37,791 bases of DNA, from positions 1 to 37,791 of the forward strand of contig QCSL01000018.1 in assembly GCA_003209165.1 (NCBI GenBank). Reading direction: 5' to 3'. The notes under the pieces are model-generated. The model ran no database searches. It had not been told where the DNA came from and saw nothing but the letters and a program-made list of their open reading frames with translations. Every line of letters starts with the position of its first letter. Position 1 is the first letter of the stretch. The stretch is from Synechococcus sp. AG-670-B23. GTDB taxonomy: Bacteria > Cyanobacteriota > Cyanobacteriia > PCC-6307 > Cyanobiaceae. Both the position numbers and the translations under genes were made by a program. Of the stretch, positions 1 to 7,632 are shown in pieces.

Positions 1-990
1 CTCCGCCCCCTTCCAGCTGAGCTGCCAGCCCCCTGCAAGATCGGCTGCACCGCCGGGGGCACCGTTTTCCAGTCGCCGGCTGAGCTCCTCAAGTTGAGGG
101 GCCGGTATTGGCGGCACCCCCTGCTGCTGCAGCCATTGCGCCAGTAGCAGGCGGCGGGCTGATGAGCTCAACGCCCCCAGGCCGCGGCGGTCCAGGCCAG
201 CAGGGGTTTGCAGAACCGCCAGGGCCATTTGGCTCAGTTCCGTCTGACTGTCCCGCACGTGGGACACCCGTTCGGCCAGATCGCTCATCCGCCTAGTGCA
301 GCCTGGATACAACTCTTCCAGCACCGGCAGAACCTCCTGGCGAATCCGGTTGCGGGCGAAATCAGGGGATTGGTTGCTGGGGTCCTCCCAGATGGGCAGG
401 GCCAGCTCCTGGCAGATTTGGAGGGTATCGTCGCGCTGCAGATGCAGTAGCGGCCGGCGTAGCTGGGGTCCTTCTGGGCTGAGGGGGCGGACGCTCGGTA
501 GTGATGCCAGGCCGGCCAGGTCGCTGCCGCGGGCCAGCTGTAGCAATATCGTTTCGGCCCGGTCGCTGGCGGTGTGGCCCGTCACCACATCGGAGCATGC
601 TTCGCGGCCCCTTTGTTCCAGCCGTTCGTAACGCCAATGCCGGGCCGTGGCTTCATTGGGCATCTCTCCCGGCGTTGCGGCGTCAATTTGGAGGGGCAGC
701 TGGCGCTGCTGGCACCAGGCGCTGAGTTCGGTGGCGATCCGGCTGGAGCTGTTGCGCCAGCGGTGGTCGCCGTGCCAAAGGCTCAGACTCCAGCCATGCA
801 AGGGCGCCAGATCCCGTAGCAGGGCCAGCAGAGCCATGGAGTCCTGTCCGCCGGACACAGCCAGAAGCAGGGAGCTGCCCTGGGGCAAAAGCTGCGGCTG
901 CTGAAGCAGGCGCCGGTGCAGGCGGTCATGCCAGGACGTCCAGCCCAAGGGAGAGGGTGCGTTTCCCCCACGGTGTGAGAATTGGGGCAT
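1..990 (-). CDS. tilS: tRNA(Ile)-lysidine synthase TilS (3' part outside window)
   Basis: TilS ligates lysine to C34 of the AUA-decoding tRNA-Ile in an ATP-dependent reaction. Translating the minus strand gives an uninterrupted frame from ATG at 990 to the window edge (330 codons, C-terminus missing). About 50 residues in is the PP-loop motif SGGQDSMALL, followed by WHGDHRWR and, further on, VVTGHTASDRAETILL; all three are typical of TilS. The start could also lie at an in-frame TTG 14 codons downstream, just before the Trp-rich GWTSWHDRLHRRL segment where homologues usually begin to align. Its ATG is only 16 bp from the start of the divergent ycf23, so the two promoters must overlap each other or the coding sequences. 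High GC, like the rest of the core. Confidence 0.93.
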   Translation of the reverse strand, partial: MPQFSHRGGNAPSPLGWTSWHDRLHRRLLQQPQLLPQGSSLLLAVSGGQDSMALLALLRDLAPLHGWSLSLWHGDHRWRNSSSRIATELSAWCQQRQLPLQIDAATPGEMPNEATARHWRYERLEQRGREACSDVVTGHTASDRAETILLQLARGSDLAGLASLPSVRPLSPEGPQLRRPLLHLQRDDTLQICQELALPIWEDPSNQSPDFARNRIRQEVLPVLEELYPGCTRRMSDLAERVSHVRDSQTELSQMALAVLQTPAGLDRRGLGALSSSARRLLLAQWLQQQGVPPIPAPQLEELSRRLENGAPGGAADLAGGWQLSWKGAE

Positions 991-1006
991 TGCTGTCCAG
1001 TCCCCC

Positions 1007-1765
1007 ATGACCCGTCTTCAGCAGCTGCCCGCTTCTCTGCAGCGCAGCCTCAAGCAGCGCTCCGCGCTCAAGGTGATCGCTGGCCTGATGAATTTTGATG
1101 CCGCCAGTGTGGAGCGGGTCGCCCGTGCAGCGGGGCGTGGCGGTGCTGATCTGATCGATGTGGCCTGCGATCCCGCCCTGGTGCGCCTTGCGATCGAAGC
1201 CTCCGGTGGCGTGCCGGTGTGCGTGTCGTCGGTGGAGCCCGAGCAGTTCCCAGCGGCCGTGGCGGCCGGTGCGTTGATGGTGGAGATCGGCAACTACGAC
1301 GCCTTTTATCCCCAAGGTCGAATTTTTGATGCAGCTGAGGTTTTGGAGCTCAACCGCCGCACTCGCCAACTGCTGCCCAACATTGTGTTGAGCGTCACGG
1401 TGCCCCACGTGTTGCCGATGGATGAGCAGGAACAGCTGGCCATCGATTTGGTGGCGGCTGGTGCCGATCTAATCCAGACCGAGGGCGGCACCAGTGCCAA
1501 GCCCTTCAGCGCTGGCCATCTCGGCTTGATCGAGAAGGCCGCCCCCACCTTGGCGGCGGCCCACAGCATCAGCCGTGCGGTGGATGTGCCCGTGCTCTGT
1601 GCTTCTGGTCTTTCGGCGGTGACGCTGCCAATGGCCATCGCTGCTGGTGCGGCCGGCGTGGGCGTTGGTTCGGCCGTGAATCGCCTGCAGGATGAGTTGG
1701 CGATGGTGGCGGTAGTGCGTGGTCTGCGTTATGCCCTCGGCAACGCTGTCGCGACCTGGGTCTGA
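1007..1765 (+). CDS. ycf23: Ycf23/DUF561 family protein (TIM-barrel-like)
   Basis: The 252-residue protein matches what I know of the DUF561/Ycf23 family, conserved in cyanobacteria and red-algal plastids with no established biochemical role. Visible features are ALKVIAGLMNFD near residue 22, GGADLIDVACDP, a VEIGNYDAFYPQGRIF segment, and late glycine-rich strands (VPVLCASGLSAVTLPMAIAAGAAGVGVGSAVN) that look like the phosphate-binding end of a TIM barrel. The ATG at 1007 is used; it is divergent from tilS with a 16-bp gap. The gene ends inside a perfect palindrome shared with the convergent sulfotransferase. Family assignment is confident; function is not known. Confidence 0.85.
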   Translation: MTRLQQLPASLQRSLKQRSALKVIAGLMNFDAASVERVARAAGRGGADLIDVACDPALVRLAIEASGGVPVCVSSVEPEQFPAAVAAGALMVEIGNYDAFYPQGRIFDAAEVLELNRRTRQLLPNIVLSVTVPHVLPMDEQEQLAIDLVAAGADLIQTEGGTSAKPFSAGHLGLIEKAAPTLAAAHSISRAVDVPVLCASGLSAVTLPMAIAAGAAGVGVGSAVNRLQDELAMVAVVRGLRYALGNAVATWV

Positions 1766-1783
1766 GGCCTCGCCTCAGACCCA
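1757..1783. terminator. 12-bp perfect inverted repeat holding both convergent stop codons
   Basis: The left arm TGGGTCTGAGGC (1757-1768) and right arm GCCTCAGACCCA (1772-1783) are exact reverse complements around a CTC loop. The ycf23 stop lies in the left arm and the sulfotransferase stop in the right arm, so both proteins end in Trp-Val-stop. There is no T-run on either side, so this would be a non-canonical bidirectional terminator or an RNA-stabilising 3' hairpin. The structure is seen directly; its function is inferred. Confidence 0.7.
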
Positions 1784-2566
1784 CTCCCATTTGATGCCGT
1801 AGCGGCTCCATACGCCGGCAACGGTTTCTGCCAGTTGTTGCCTGAGTTGTTGGCGTAGGGCTGGGTCGATACGGTCGCCCAGCCCGTCACCGGCATTTGC
1901 GCGGGGCAACGCCCCGGGCCAATCGATGGGTTTGAGCTCGAGAAAACTGAGCAGCTTCTGCCAGATGCGCTCCGGCGTGGAGAACAGGTCTTCACTGCGC
2001 AGGATCAGCAGCTGCTCTCGGGGAAAGAGGGCTTCGTAGCGGTCCAGCTGTTCGAGGTAGCGGCTGCGGCTGAGGTAGCTGTGCTTCTGAAGGCTGATGG
2101 GATCGCCGCTTTGCAGACGTTCGGGTTCCGCGGCCAGAGCAGCGGCGGGTTCCAGGGTTTCAAAGCCCCGTTTGCGGGCGTGAAACAGTTGAGAGATGCT
2201 GCGTTCCACCGGATCCCTCAGCAGCACCACCATGCGGGATTTTGGTACGAGCTGGTGGATGCGACTCGGCACGTCGGGATGGAACAAATAAAAGGGCGTT
2301 ATCTCACCGCACGTCTGGTGGGGTTCGGCGTCTGCGAAGTGGTTCCGGTACCACCCTTTTCCTTTGTCGTAATTCTGATCAAAGAAATGAACTTCTTTGA
2401 AGGCCGGAAGAAACACGTCTGGGTGCTGCCCCAGCAATCGATGCAGCGTTGTTGTACCCCCTTTCTGGGTGCCGAGGCCGAGGAACTCAGGTAGGGGGGC
2501 TGCCATTGAGCTGGTGTGGCCGATTGGCTCCATTTTGTTGGGGGAGCAGGGTCTGAACGCCTTCAT
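1775..2566 (-). CDS. sulfotransferase family protein (PAPS-dependent)
   Basis: This family transfers a sulfuryl group from PAPS to an acceptor such as a glycan. The PAPS 5'-phosphosulfate loop is GLGTQKGGTTTLHRLLGQHP, followed by the usual KEVHFFD segment and a central VVLLRDPVERSISQLFHARKR that matches the 3'-phosphate-binding Arg/Ser motif. I chose the ATG at 2566 (263 aa). A TTG at 2587 extends the frame, and internal ATGs only a few residues before the P-loop are also possible; none has a clear Shine-Dalgarno. It lies between core genes ycf23 and psbZ, convergent with the former and divergent from the latter. The acceptor cannot be predicted. It is a small accessory insertion or lineage-specific gene in otherwise core DNA. 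Confidence 0.85.
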   Translation of the reverse strand: MKAFRPCSPNKMEPIGHTSSMAAPLPEFLGLGTQKGGTTTLHRLLGQHPDVFLPAFKEVHFFDQNYDKGKGWYRNHFADAEPHQTCGEITPFYLFHPDVPSRIHQLVPKSRMVVLLRDPVERSISQLFHARKRGFETLEPAAALAAEPERLQSGDPISLQKHSYLSRSRYLEQLDRYEALFPREQLLILRSEDLFSTPERIWQKLLSFLELKPIDWPGALPRANAGDGLGDRIDPALRQQLRQQLAETVAGVWSRYGIKWEWV

Positions 2567-2604
2567 GGTGTGAAGAGTGGCTAGCAACTCCCCGAAGCCA
2601 TCGG

Positions 2605-2616
2605 TTCACATGTGAA
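2605..2616. promoter_or_regulatory. operator-like palindrome between sulfotransferase and psbZ
   Basis: TTCACATGTGAA is a perfect 12-nt palindrome centred in the divergent gap between the sulfotransferase start and psbZ (start 2641). It is nested in a wider GGTTCA/TGAACC inverted repeat (2603-2625). The position fits a regulator site or part of the psbZ promoter region. I do not recognise a known cyanobacterial operator (it is not an NtcA GTA-N8-TAC site). Confidence 0.3.
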
Positions 2617-2640
2617 AATTGAACCCTGACTTCCAGTTCC

Positions 2641-2829
2641 ATGCAGTTCATCAACACGCTGACCGTTCTGGCCCTGGTGGTGGCATCATTTGCCTTGATC
2701 GTTGCTGTGCCAGTGCTTTATGCCTCCAGCGAGGACAGCGGCCGTTCTAACCGTCTGATCCTTCTGGGCAGTGCTGTGTGGGTTGCTCTGGTGCTGCTGA
2801 ACTGGGGTGTGAGCTTCTTCGTCGTCTGA
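2641..2829 (+). CDS. psbZ: photosystem II protein PsbZ (Ycf9)
   Basis: PsbZ is a small integral subunit of the photosystem II core, located at the CP43 side in the thylakoid membrane. The 62-residue product has the standard length and two hydrophobic helices (about residues 5-27 and 38-60) separated by the polar loop SSEDSGRSNR. The termini MQFINTLTVLAL and LNWGVSFFVV match the family closely. It is followed by a small hairpin (2825-2843) and then ribH on the same strand 64 nt downstream. This gene is the best single indicator that the host is an oxygenic phototroph. Confidence 0.97.
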   Translation: MQFINTLTVLALVVASFALIVAVPVLYASSEDSGRSNRLILLGSAVWVALVLLNWGVSFFVV

Positions 2830-2843
2830 GCTCAGCTCTCAGA
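2825..2843 (+). terminator. small hairpin at the psbZ stop
   Basis: TCTGAG (2825-2830) pairs with CTCAGA (2838-2843) around a 7-nt loop and includes the psbZ stop codon. No T-run follows. It could be a weak terminator or a 3'-end stabiliser. Confidence 0.35.
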
Positions 2844-2855
2844 GGAAACCTGGAG

Positions 2856-2887
2856 GGTGCCACGATGGCTGAGATTCAGTCGGCACC
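2856..2887 (+). promoter_or_regulatory. bulged hairpin just upstream of ribH
   Basis: GGTGCC (2856-2861) pairs with GGCACC (2882-2887). Inside it GGCTGA pairs with TCAGTC (one G-U) around a GAT loop, leaving a 5-nt bulge on the 5' side. The structure ends 6 nt before the ribH ATG, so it could terminate psbZ transcription or limit ribosome access to ribH. It is not an FMN riboswitch: it is far too short and lacks the RFN core. Confidence 0.35.
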
Positions 2888-2893
2888 TTCCCA

Positions 2894-3376
2894 ATGGCTA
2901 CGTTCGAAGGACGTTTCTCAGACGCAGCAGGGTTGCGAGTCGCCATTGTTGTGGCCCGTTTCAACGATCTCGTAACATCCAAGCTGCTGAGCGGTTGTCT
3001 TGACTGCCTCAAGCGCCACGGCGTGGATGTATCGGAGACCAGCTCTCAGCTTGATGTGGCCTGGGTGCCGGGTTCGTTCGAATTGCCGATCGTGACCCAG
3101 CAGATGGCCCGCTCTGGTCAGTACCAGGTGCTGATCACTTTGGGCGCGGTGATCCGTGGGGACACGCCCCATTTCGATGTGGTGGTGGCGGAGGCCAGTA
3201 AGGGCATTGCAGCAGTGGCGCGAGACACATCAGTGCCGGTGATCTTCGGTGTTTTGACTACCGACACCATGCAGCAGGCGCTGGAGCGGGCGGGCATCAA
3301 GAGCAACCTCGGCTGGAGCTACGGACTGGAGGCCCTGGAGATGGGCAGCTTGATGCGGGCCTTGCCGTCGGCTTGA
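2894..3376 (+). CDS. ribH: 6,7-dimethyl-8-ribityllumazine synthase
   Basis: RibH condenses 5-amino-6-ribitylaminouracil with 3,4-dihydroxy-2-butanone 4-phosphate to give lumazine, the penultimate step of riboflavin synthesis, and forms icosahedral cytosolic capsids. The 160-residue length is normal. Visible signatures are [10 protein letters not shown] near residue 17, [11 protein letters not shown] (substrate loop), [15 protein letters not shown] with the catalytic His region, and [17 protein letters not shown] near the C-terminus. The ATG at 2894 is supported by the family N-terminus (MATFEGRF). It is downstream of psbZ on the same strand and convergent with mutS, with 4 nt between the stops. 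Confidence 0.97.
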   Translation: MATFEGRFSDAAGLRVAIVVARFNDLVTSKLLSGCLDCLKRHGVDVSETSSQLDVAWVPGSFELPIVTQQMARSGQYQVLITLGAVIRGDTPHFDVVVAEASKGIAAVARDTSVPVIFGVLTTDTMQQALERAGIKSNLGWSYGLEALEMGSLMRALPSA

Positions 3377-3388
3377 GGCTTCAGGCCG
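3369..3388. terminator. hairpin spanning the ribH and mutS stop codons
   Basis: CGGCTTGA (3369-3376) pairs with TCAGGCCG (3381-3388) with one G-U pair and a GGCT tetraloop. It contains the ribH stop in one arm and the mutS stop in the other. No T-tract. This repeats the design seen at 1757-1783 for the other convergent pair. Confidence 0.55.
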
Positions 3389-6092
3389 CCAACTGATCCA
3401 GCACTTGGCGAGCCCGTTGCACCACGGGCTTGGGAACGCCGGCCAGGCGCGCCGCTTCGATGCCGTAGCTGCGGCTGGCGCCGCCGGCTTGCACCTGATG
3501 GAGGAAGACCAGATCCTCCCCGGTTTCCTTTACCAGCACCTGGAAGTTGGCCACGTTGTCGCGTTCAGAGGCCAGGTTGTTGAGCTCGTGATAGTGGGTG
3601 GCGAACACCGTGCGGCTGCCCAGATCGCCCGCCAGGTGCTCGCTCACGGCCCAGGCGATCGAGAGGCCGTCGAAGGTGGCGGTGCCCCGCCCGATCTCAT
3701 CGAGCAGCACCAGGGAACGATTGCTGGCGTGGTGAAGGATGTTGGCGGTTTCGGCCATCTCCACCATGAAGGTGGACTGGCCGGCGGCCAGATCATCCAC
3801 GGCACCCACCCGGGTGAAGATCCGATCGGCGACGCTGACCGTGGCGGAGCGGGCCGGCACCCAGCTGCCGATCTGAGCCATCAACTGGATCAGACCGATC
3901 TGGCGTAAATAGCAGCTCTTGCCACTGGCGTTCGGGCCTGTGAGCACCACCAGATCGGTGCCCTCACCGAGCTGCACATCATTTGGGGTGAAGGAGGTTT
4001 CCACTAGCCGTTGCTCCACCACCGGATGGCGGCTGGCCTCCAGCTGCAGCCCCCGGCCGTCGGTGATGGTTGGTGCGCAGTAGCCACCGCTGGCGGCCAC
4101 ATCGGCCAGGCCGGTGAGGGCATCGAGGGAAGCAACGGCCCGGGCCGTCTGGCGGATTGGGGCGGCCATGTCTCCCACCTGCTCGCGCAGCTGGCAGAAC
4201 AGTTCGTACTCCCGCTGGCAGGCGCGAGCCCGTAGCTGGAAGATGCGGACCTCCCGCTCCTTGAGATCTGGGGTGATGAAGCGTTCTTCGTTAGCCAGGG
4301 TCTGGCGCCGGATCCAGTGGTCCGGCACGGCGGTGGCCTTGGCTTTGCTCACCGCCAGGAAATAGCCGAAGGTGCGGTGGTGCTGCAGCTTCAGGGTGCT
4401 GATGCCACTGCGTTGGCGCTCCTGCTGTTCCTGATGGCTGAGCCAGGCATCCTGATCGTCCAGCTGGTTGCGCAGCCCATCCAGCAGCGGGTCGACGCCG
4501 TCATGGATCAGATCGCCTTCTGAGAGGGAGAGCGGTGGGGCCTCCATCAGGCTGTGGCGAATGATCTGGGCGAGCTCAGCCAGGGCTGGATCGGGGCTGA
4601 GCAGGTCCTGCAACCATGCGGGCCCACTGGTGATCGCAGATTCCAGCCGTGCGGTGAGCTGGGGCAACCGTTCCAGGCCATCGGCGATGGCCACCAGATC
4701 ACGGGCGCCGGCGTGGCCCGCCCCGGCTCGGCCCGCCAGCCGTTCCAGGTCCCCCATCGGCCGCAGCAGCTGACGGATTCCCAGCCGCAGGCTGCGTTTA
4801 TCCACCAGGTTGCTCACCAGATCCTGGCGTTGCTGGATGGCCTGCTGGTCCATCAGTGGTGCTTCCAGCCAGCGGCGCAGGCAACGGCCGCCCATGGCGG
4901 TGAGGGTGCGATCGATCGCCCAGAGCAACGAACCCTGCAACTGGTTGTCGCGCTGGGTGGCGGTGAGTTCGAGGTTGCGGCGGGTCTGGGCATCCAGTAC
5001 CAGGGCATCGCCGCGGTGGACGATCGCTGGCACCTCCAGAGGAATGCGGCTGTCCTCCTCCAAGGGCTGGGTGTCCTGCAGGTAGCGCAGCAGGCCGCCG
5101 AGGGCCTGTAGGGCCAGGGGATGCTCCGGCAGGCCCAGGCCATCGAGGCTGCTGAGGCCGTAGTGCTGCTGCAGGGTGCGCTCCGCCTCCGCCGGGCTGA
5201 AGGGGGTGCTGGCCATCGGCGTCAGCCGCAGCCGTTCCGGGCACCAGGCTGGCCTTTCGGCGTCGTGGTCTGCGGCCCAGAGCAGTTCGGAGGCCTCCTG
5301 CTGGGCCAGCTGCTGGTGCAGGGCGCTGCTCTCTTCCTGCTGCATCACCTGCACCTCGCCAGTGCTCACATCGGCGCTGGCCAGGCCCCAGCGCAGCGGT
5401 TGTTTCCCCTGGGCCGGCTCCACCACAACCGCCGCCAGCCAGTTGTTGCGGCGGGCGCTGAGCATGCCCTCTTCCAACACTGTGCCGGGGGTCAGTACTC
5501 GGGTGATGTCCCGCTTGAGCAGGGCACCTTTGGTGGGGGTGGTTTCGAGTTGATCGCAAAGGGCCACGCTGTAGCCCTGCTTGATCAGTTCGGCGCAGTA
5601 GCGCTCAGCGGCATGGTGGGGGATGCCCGCCATCGGCACCCGCCCGATCGACTTGCCGCCCTCTTTGCCGGTGAGGGTGAGTTCCAGCACCCGGGAGAGT
5701 TCGATGGCGTCTTCGAAGAAGCATTCGAAGAAGTCGCCTAAGCGGTAGAGCAGTACCCGTTCGGGATGGGCTGCTTTCAGCTCCACGTAGTGGCGCAGCA
5801 TCGGTGTGAGCTGCGGCGGGTCCAGTTGGCTGTGGTGGGCCCAGGCCGGTTCGTCGCTGCTGAGTTCTGAATCGTTTGCAGCCGAGGATTCGCTGCTGCC
5901 CTCCCTTGCCGTGGCTTGGCGCGTTCGGGGCCGGGCGGCGGCATCGGCTCCGAGTTCGTCGTCGCTGAGGTCGTGGCTGGCGGTCTCAGCTTTACTGGTG
6001 GTTGTCGTCGCCGATGGGGCTTCCGGTTCAGGGGTGCCGAAAAGATTGCCCTGAAGGGCGTCGTCAGGGGATTGGGACGCGGATCGCGGCAT
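3381..6092 (-). CDS. mutS: DNA mismatch repair ATPase MutS
   Basis: MutS recognises mismatches and recruits downstream repair factors. The protein is about 903 aa from the ATG at 6092; a GTG three codons upstream (6101) is equally open. After a low-complexity acidic/Ser-rich leader of about 100 residues comes the N-terminal mismatch-binding domain with [12 protein letters not shown] (the Phe-x-Glu wedge, as FFE). The lever, clamp and ATPase domains follow, with Walker [18 protein letters not shown] and Walker B/signature [16 protein letters not shown], then the FATHYHEL switch. The C-terminus stops soon after the helix-turn-helix, without a long extension. The gene appears intact. Its start faces the AT-rich island directly, and a decayed copy of its middle section lies at about 36.8 kb. 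Confidence 0.97.
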   Translation of the reverse strand: MPRSASQSPDDALQGNLFGTPEPEAPSATTTTSKAETASHDLSDDELGADAAARPRTRQATAREGSSESSAANDSELSSDEPAWAHHSQLDPPQLTPMLRHYVELKAAHPERVLLYRLGDFFECFFEDAIELSRVLELTLTGKEGGKSIGRVPMAGIPHHAAERYCAELIKQGYSVALCDQLETTPTKGALLKRDITRVLTPGTVLEEGMLSARRNNWLAAVVVEPAQGKQPLRWGLASADVSTGEVQVMQQEESSALHQQLAQQEASELLWAADHDAERPAWCPERLRLTPMASTPFSPAEAERTLQQHYGLSSLDGLGLPEHPLALQALGGLLRYLQDTQPLEEDSRIPLEVPAIVHRGDALVLDAQTRRNLELTATQRDNQLQGSLLWAIDRTLTAMGGRCLRRWLEAPLMDQQAIQQRQDLVSNLVDKRSLRLGIRQLLRPMGDLERLAGRAGAGHAGARDLVAIADGLERLPQLTARLESAITSGPAWLQDLLSPDPALAELAQIIRHSLMEAPPLSLSEGDLIHDGVDPLLDGLRNQLDDQDAWLSHQEQQERQRSGISTLKLQHHRTFGYFLAVSKAKATAVPDHWIRRQTLANEERFITPDLKEREVRIFQLRARACQREYELFCQLREQVGDMAAPIRQTARAVASLDALTGLADVAASGGYCAPTITDGRGLQLEASRHPVVEQRLVETSFTPNDVQLGEGTDLVVLTGPNASGKSCYLRQIGLIQLMAQIGSWVPARSATVSVADRIFTRVGAVDDLAAGQSTFMVEMAETANILHHASNRSLVLLDEIGRGTATFDGLSIAWAVSEHLAGDLGSRTVFATHYHELNNLASERDNVANFQVLVKETGEDLVFLHQVQAGGASRSYGIEAARLAGVPKPVVQRARQVLDQLAA

Positions 6093-6154
6093 CAACTGCA
6101 CTCTCGAGTTCCGATCGTACTCAGTTCGGGTGGGAAGCTTTGATAGAACAGTTC

Positions 6155-6247
6155 ATGAGCTTTAGAAACAATGATCAAAAGTCAACGGCTGCAGATGCTA
6201 TCAATACTATATTAACTGATATATTCAAAAGGCTTTTCGGAAGATGA
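6155..6247 (+). CDS. possible 30-residue microprotein or C-terminal relic at island edge
   Basis: The short frame begins MSFRNNDQKS and ends TDIFKRLFGR. It has a mixed amphipathic composition and its stop overlaps the next ATG (ATGA at 6244-6247). The frame stays open upstream into the mutS start region (GWEALIEQF), so it may instead be the C-terminal remnant of a gene cut by island insertion. No Shine-Dalgarno is visible. I do not recognise a family. Confidence 0.2.
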   Translation: MSFRNNDQKSTAADAINTILTDIFKRLFGR

Positions 6248-6327
6248 AATCAATTCTCAAGTCGATAAAAAAAGACCAATTTTTTTCCAATAATAATTCA
6301 CAGCCAGGTCTTACTCTATTCAAATAA
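6244..6327 (+). CDS. possible 27-residue Lys-rich microprotein
   Basis: The ATG at 6244 overlaps the stop of the preceding short frame. The product starts MKSILKSIKKDQ and ends PGLTLFK, and the stop is only 6 nt before the ATG of the 6334 gene. The spacing suggests translational coupling, but the length is too short to judge coding potential by eye. It may be a leader peptide or chance. Confidence 0.2.
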   Translation: MKSILKSIKKDQFFSNNNSQPGLTLFK

Positions 6328-6333
6328 TTTGCT

Positions 6334-7632
6334 ATGTCGATAGTTTACTTTCTACCTGTTGAAGTTGAACATAGGGGATTTTGTTCAAAACTATTGCTGT
6401 CTTTGAAATTACTTTCAAGTCGTCAAAGCCGACATGTGGTCATTGGTTTTGATAAGTATATCGGAGGAGTTCTAAGATCTATAAACTTTCCATCTATTTT
6501 ATTGGATAAAAGCTGTTCTGATTTGATGTACCAATCCCGCATCAAACATGTTTTGAGCAACAACGGTAAGGCTGCAGTATGCGATGAAGAAGGCGTAAAT
6601 AATATTACTAATAATTATGCGGGCTTAAAAGCAAGATTTGACCCTAATTGTGCCGCAAGCATTAGTAAATTTTTTGCATGGGGCAAATTAGATTGCGATT
6701 TAGCGACTGACGCAGGGATACCCCAAGAAAGAGTTGTGATGACAGGTAATCCGCGATGTGATCTGATGAATATCAATGGCTCAAAATTTTACAATAAAAA
6801 AGCATCTGCATTGAATACAATATTTGGTGACTTTATTCTCATTAATGATAACTTTGTAGTGGAGCGATTTGACCCAAATTATTCCCCGCCATTCAGATCA
6901 CATTTATCAAAACAAGAGAATATTGAGCTTAAGGCAAAAAGAGATAAAAAAATTAAAGAAAATAAACTCCAGCGCGAAAGATTGCTAGAACTTCTTATGG
7001 ATTTATCGCAAAAATATCCCGATATAAATTTTGTAATAAGGCCTCATCCTATGAGTGATCCAGCTTACATGCATGAAAAATTTTCAAAAGTAAGAAATGT
7101 GTTTGTTGTTTATAAAGATTCAATAGAACCATGGCTTTTTGCATGTCGCGCGATGGTGTCATCAGGTTGTACAACTGCTCTACAGGCTGCAATAGCAAAA
7201 AAGCCAATTTACCATTTTCCTTCGGTCGGGGATCATTTAGAGCCCTTAGCATCAAGCCTTGGAATTGAATTTAGTGTCAGCACTAATTTAAGAGATTACC
7301 CAGAATCTATTGTCGAATCTAACTACAAATCTGTCAGCGAATATATTAATATTCTAGATCAAGCTACTGATAATATTTCCCAGGAGTTGTTTCAACTTGA
7401 AAGCCAAAATATGCATATCAATTTAGATTTTAACATGTTTTCACTGCTTTCTAAAAAGGTTGTCGAACAACAACCGTCACCTGTTGAGCCAAAATGGTCG
7501 CGCTCTGGCTACAGTGTATCCAGTGTAAGAAAAATAGTTCAAAATATGGTTGAAAGCTTTTCTATCTCATGTGGTAAAATATCTATAATAAAAATCTCAC
7601 CTTATTTGTTTATTCTATCCAATGGCTATTGA
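6334..7632 (+). CDS. surface carbohydrate biosynthesis protein (TagF/GT-B-like transferase)
   Basis: The 432-residue protein resembles the 'surface carbohydrate biosynthesis' family related to CDP-glycerol glycerophosphotransferases (GT-B fold). Supporting segments are the N-terminal FLPVEVEHRGFCSKLLLSLKLL, a central FFAWGKLDCDLATDAGIPQERVVMTGNPRCDL, and the C-terminal FVIRPHPMSDP and MVSSGCTTALQAAIAKKPIYHF. The last two match the nucleotide-binding RPHP and SSGCTTALEA motifs of this group. No signal peptide or membrane span is evident. It starts the AT-rich block and overlaps the next gene by 11 nt. In this context it could transfer a CMP-activated phosphonate or sugar phosphate to a glycan; the substrate is inference. 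Confidence 0.65.
   Translation: MSIVYFLPVEVEHRGFCSKLLLSLKLLSSRQSRHVVIGFDKYIGGVLRSINFPSILLDKSCSDLMYQSRIKHVLSNNGKAAVCDEEGVNNITNNYAGLKARFDPNCAASISKFFAWGKLDCDLATDAGIPQERVVMTGNPRCDLMNINGSKFYNKKASALNTIFGDFILINDNFVVERFDPNYSPPFRSHLSKQENIELKAKRDKKIKENKLQRERLLELLMDLSQKYPDINFVIRPHPMSDPAYMHEKFSKVRNVFVVYKDSIEPWLFACRAMVSSGCTTALQAAIAKKPIYHFPSVGDHLEPLASSLGIEFSVSTNLRDYPESIVESNYKSVSEYINILDQATDNISQELFQLESQNMHINLDFNMFSLLSKKVVEQQPSPVEPKWSRSGYSVSSVRKIVQNMVESFSISCGKISIIKISPYLFILSNGY

Noticed and set aside
2830-2893. FMN riboswitch upstream of ribH
   Set aside because: The leader is only 64 nt and has no conserved RFN elements; only simple hairpins are visible.
3405-5741. Several long ORFs (up to about 250 codons) on both strands inside mutS
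   Set aside because: They are shadows of the high-GC mutS frame: Arg/Pro/Gly/Ala-rich, no motifs, fully inside a confirmed gene.
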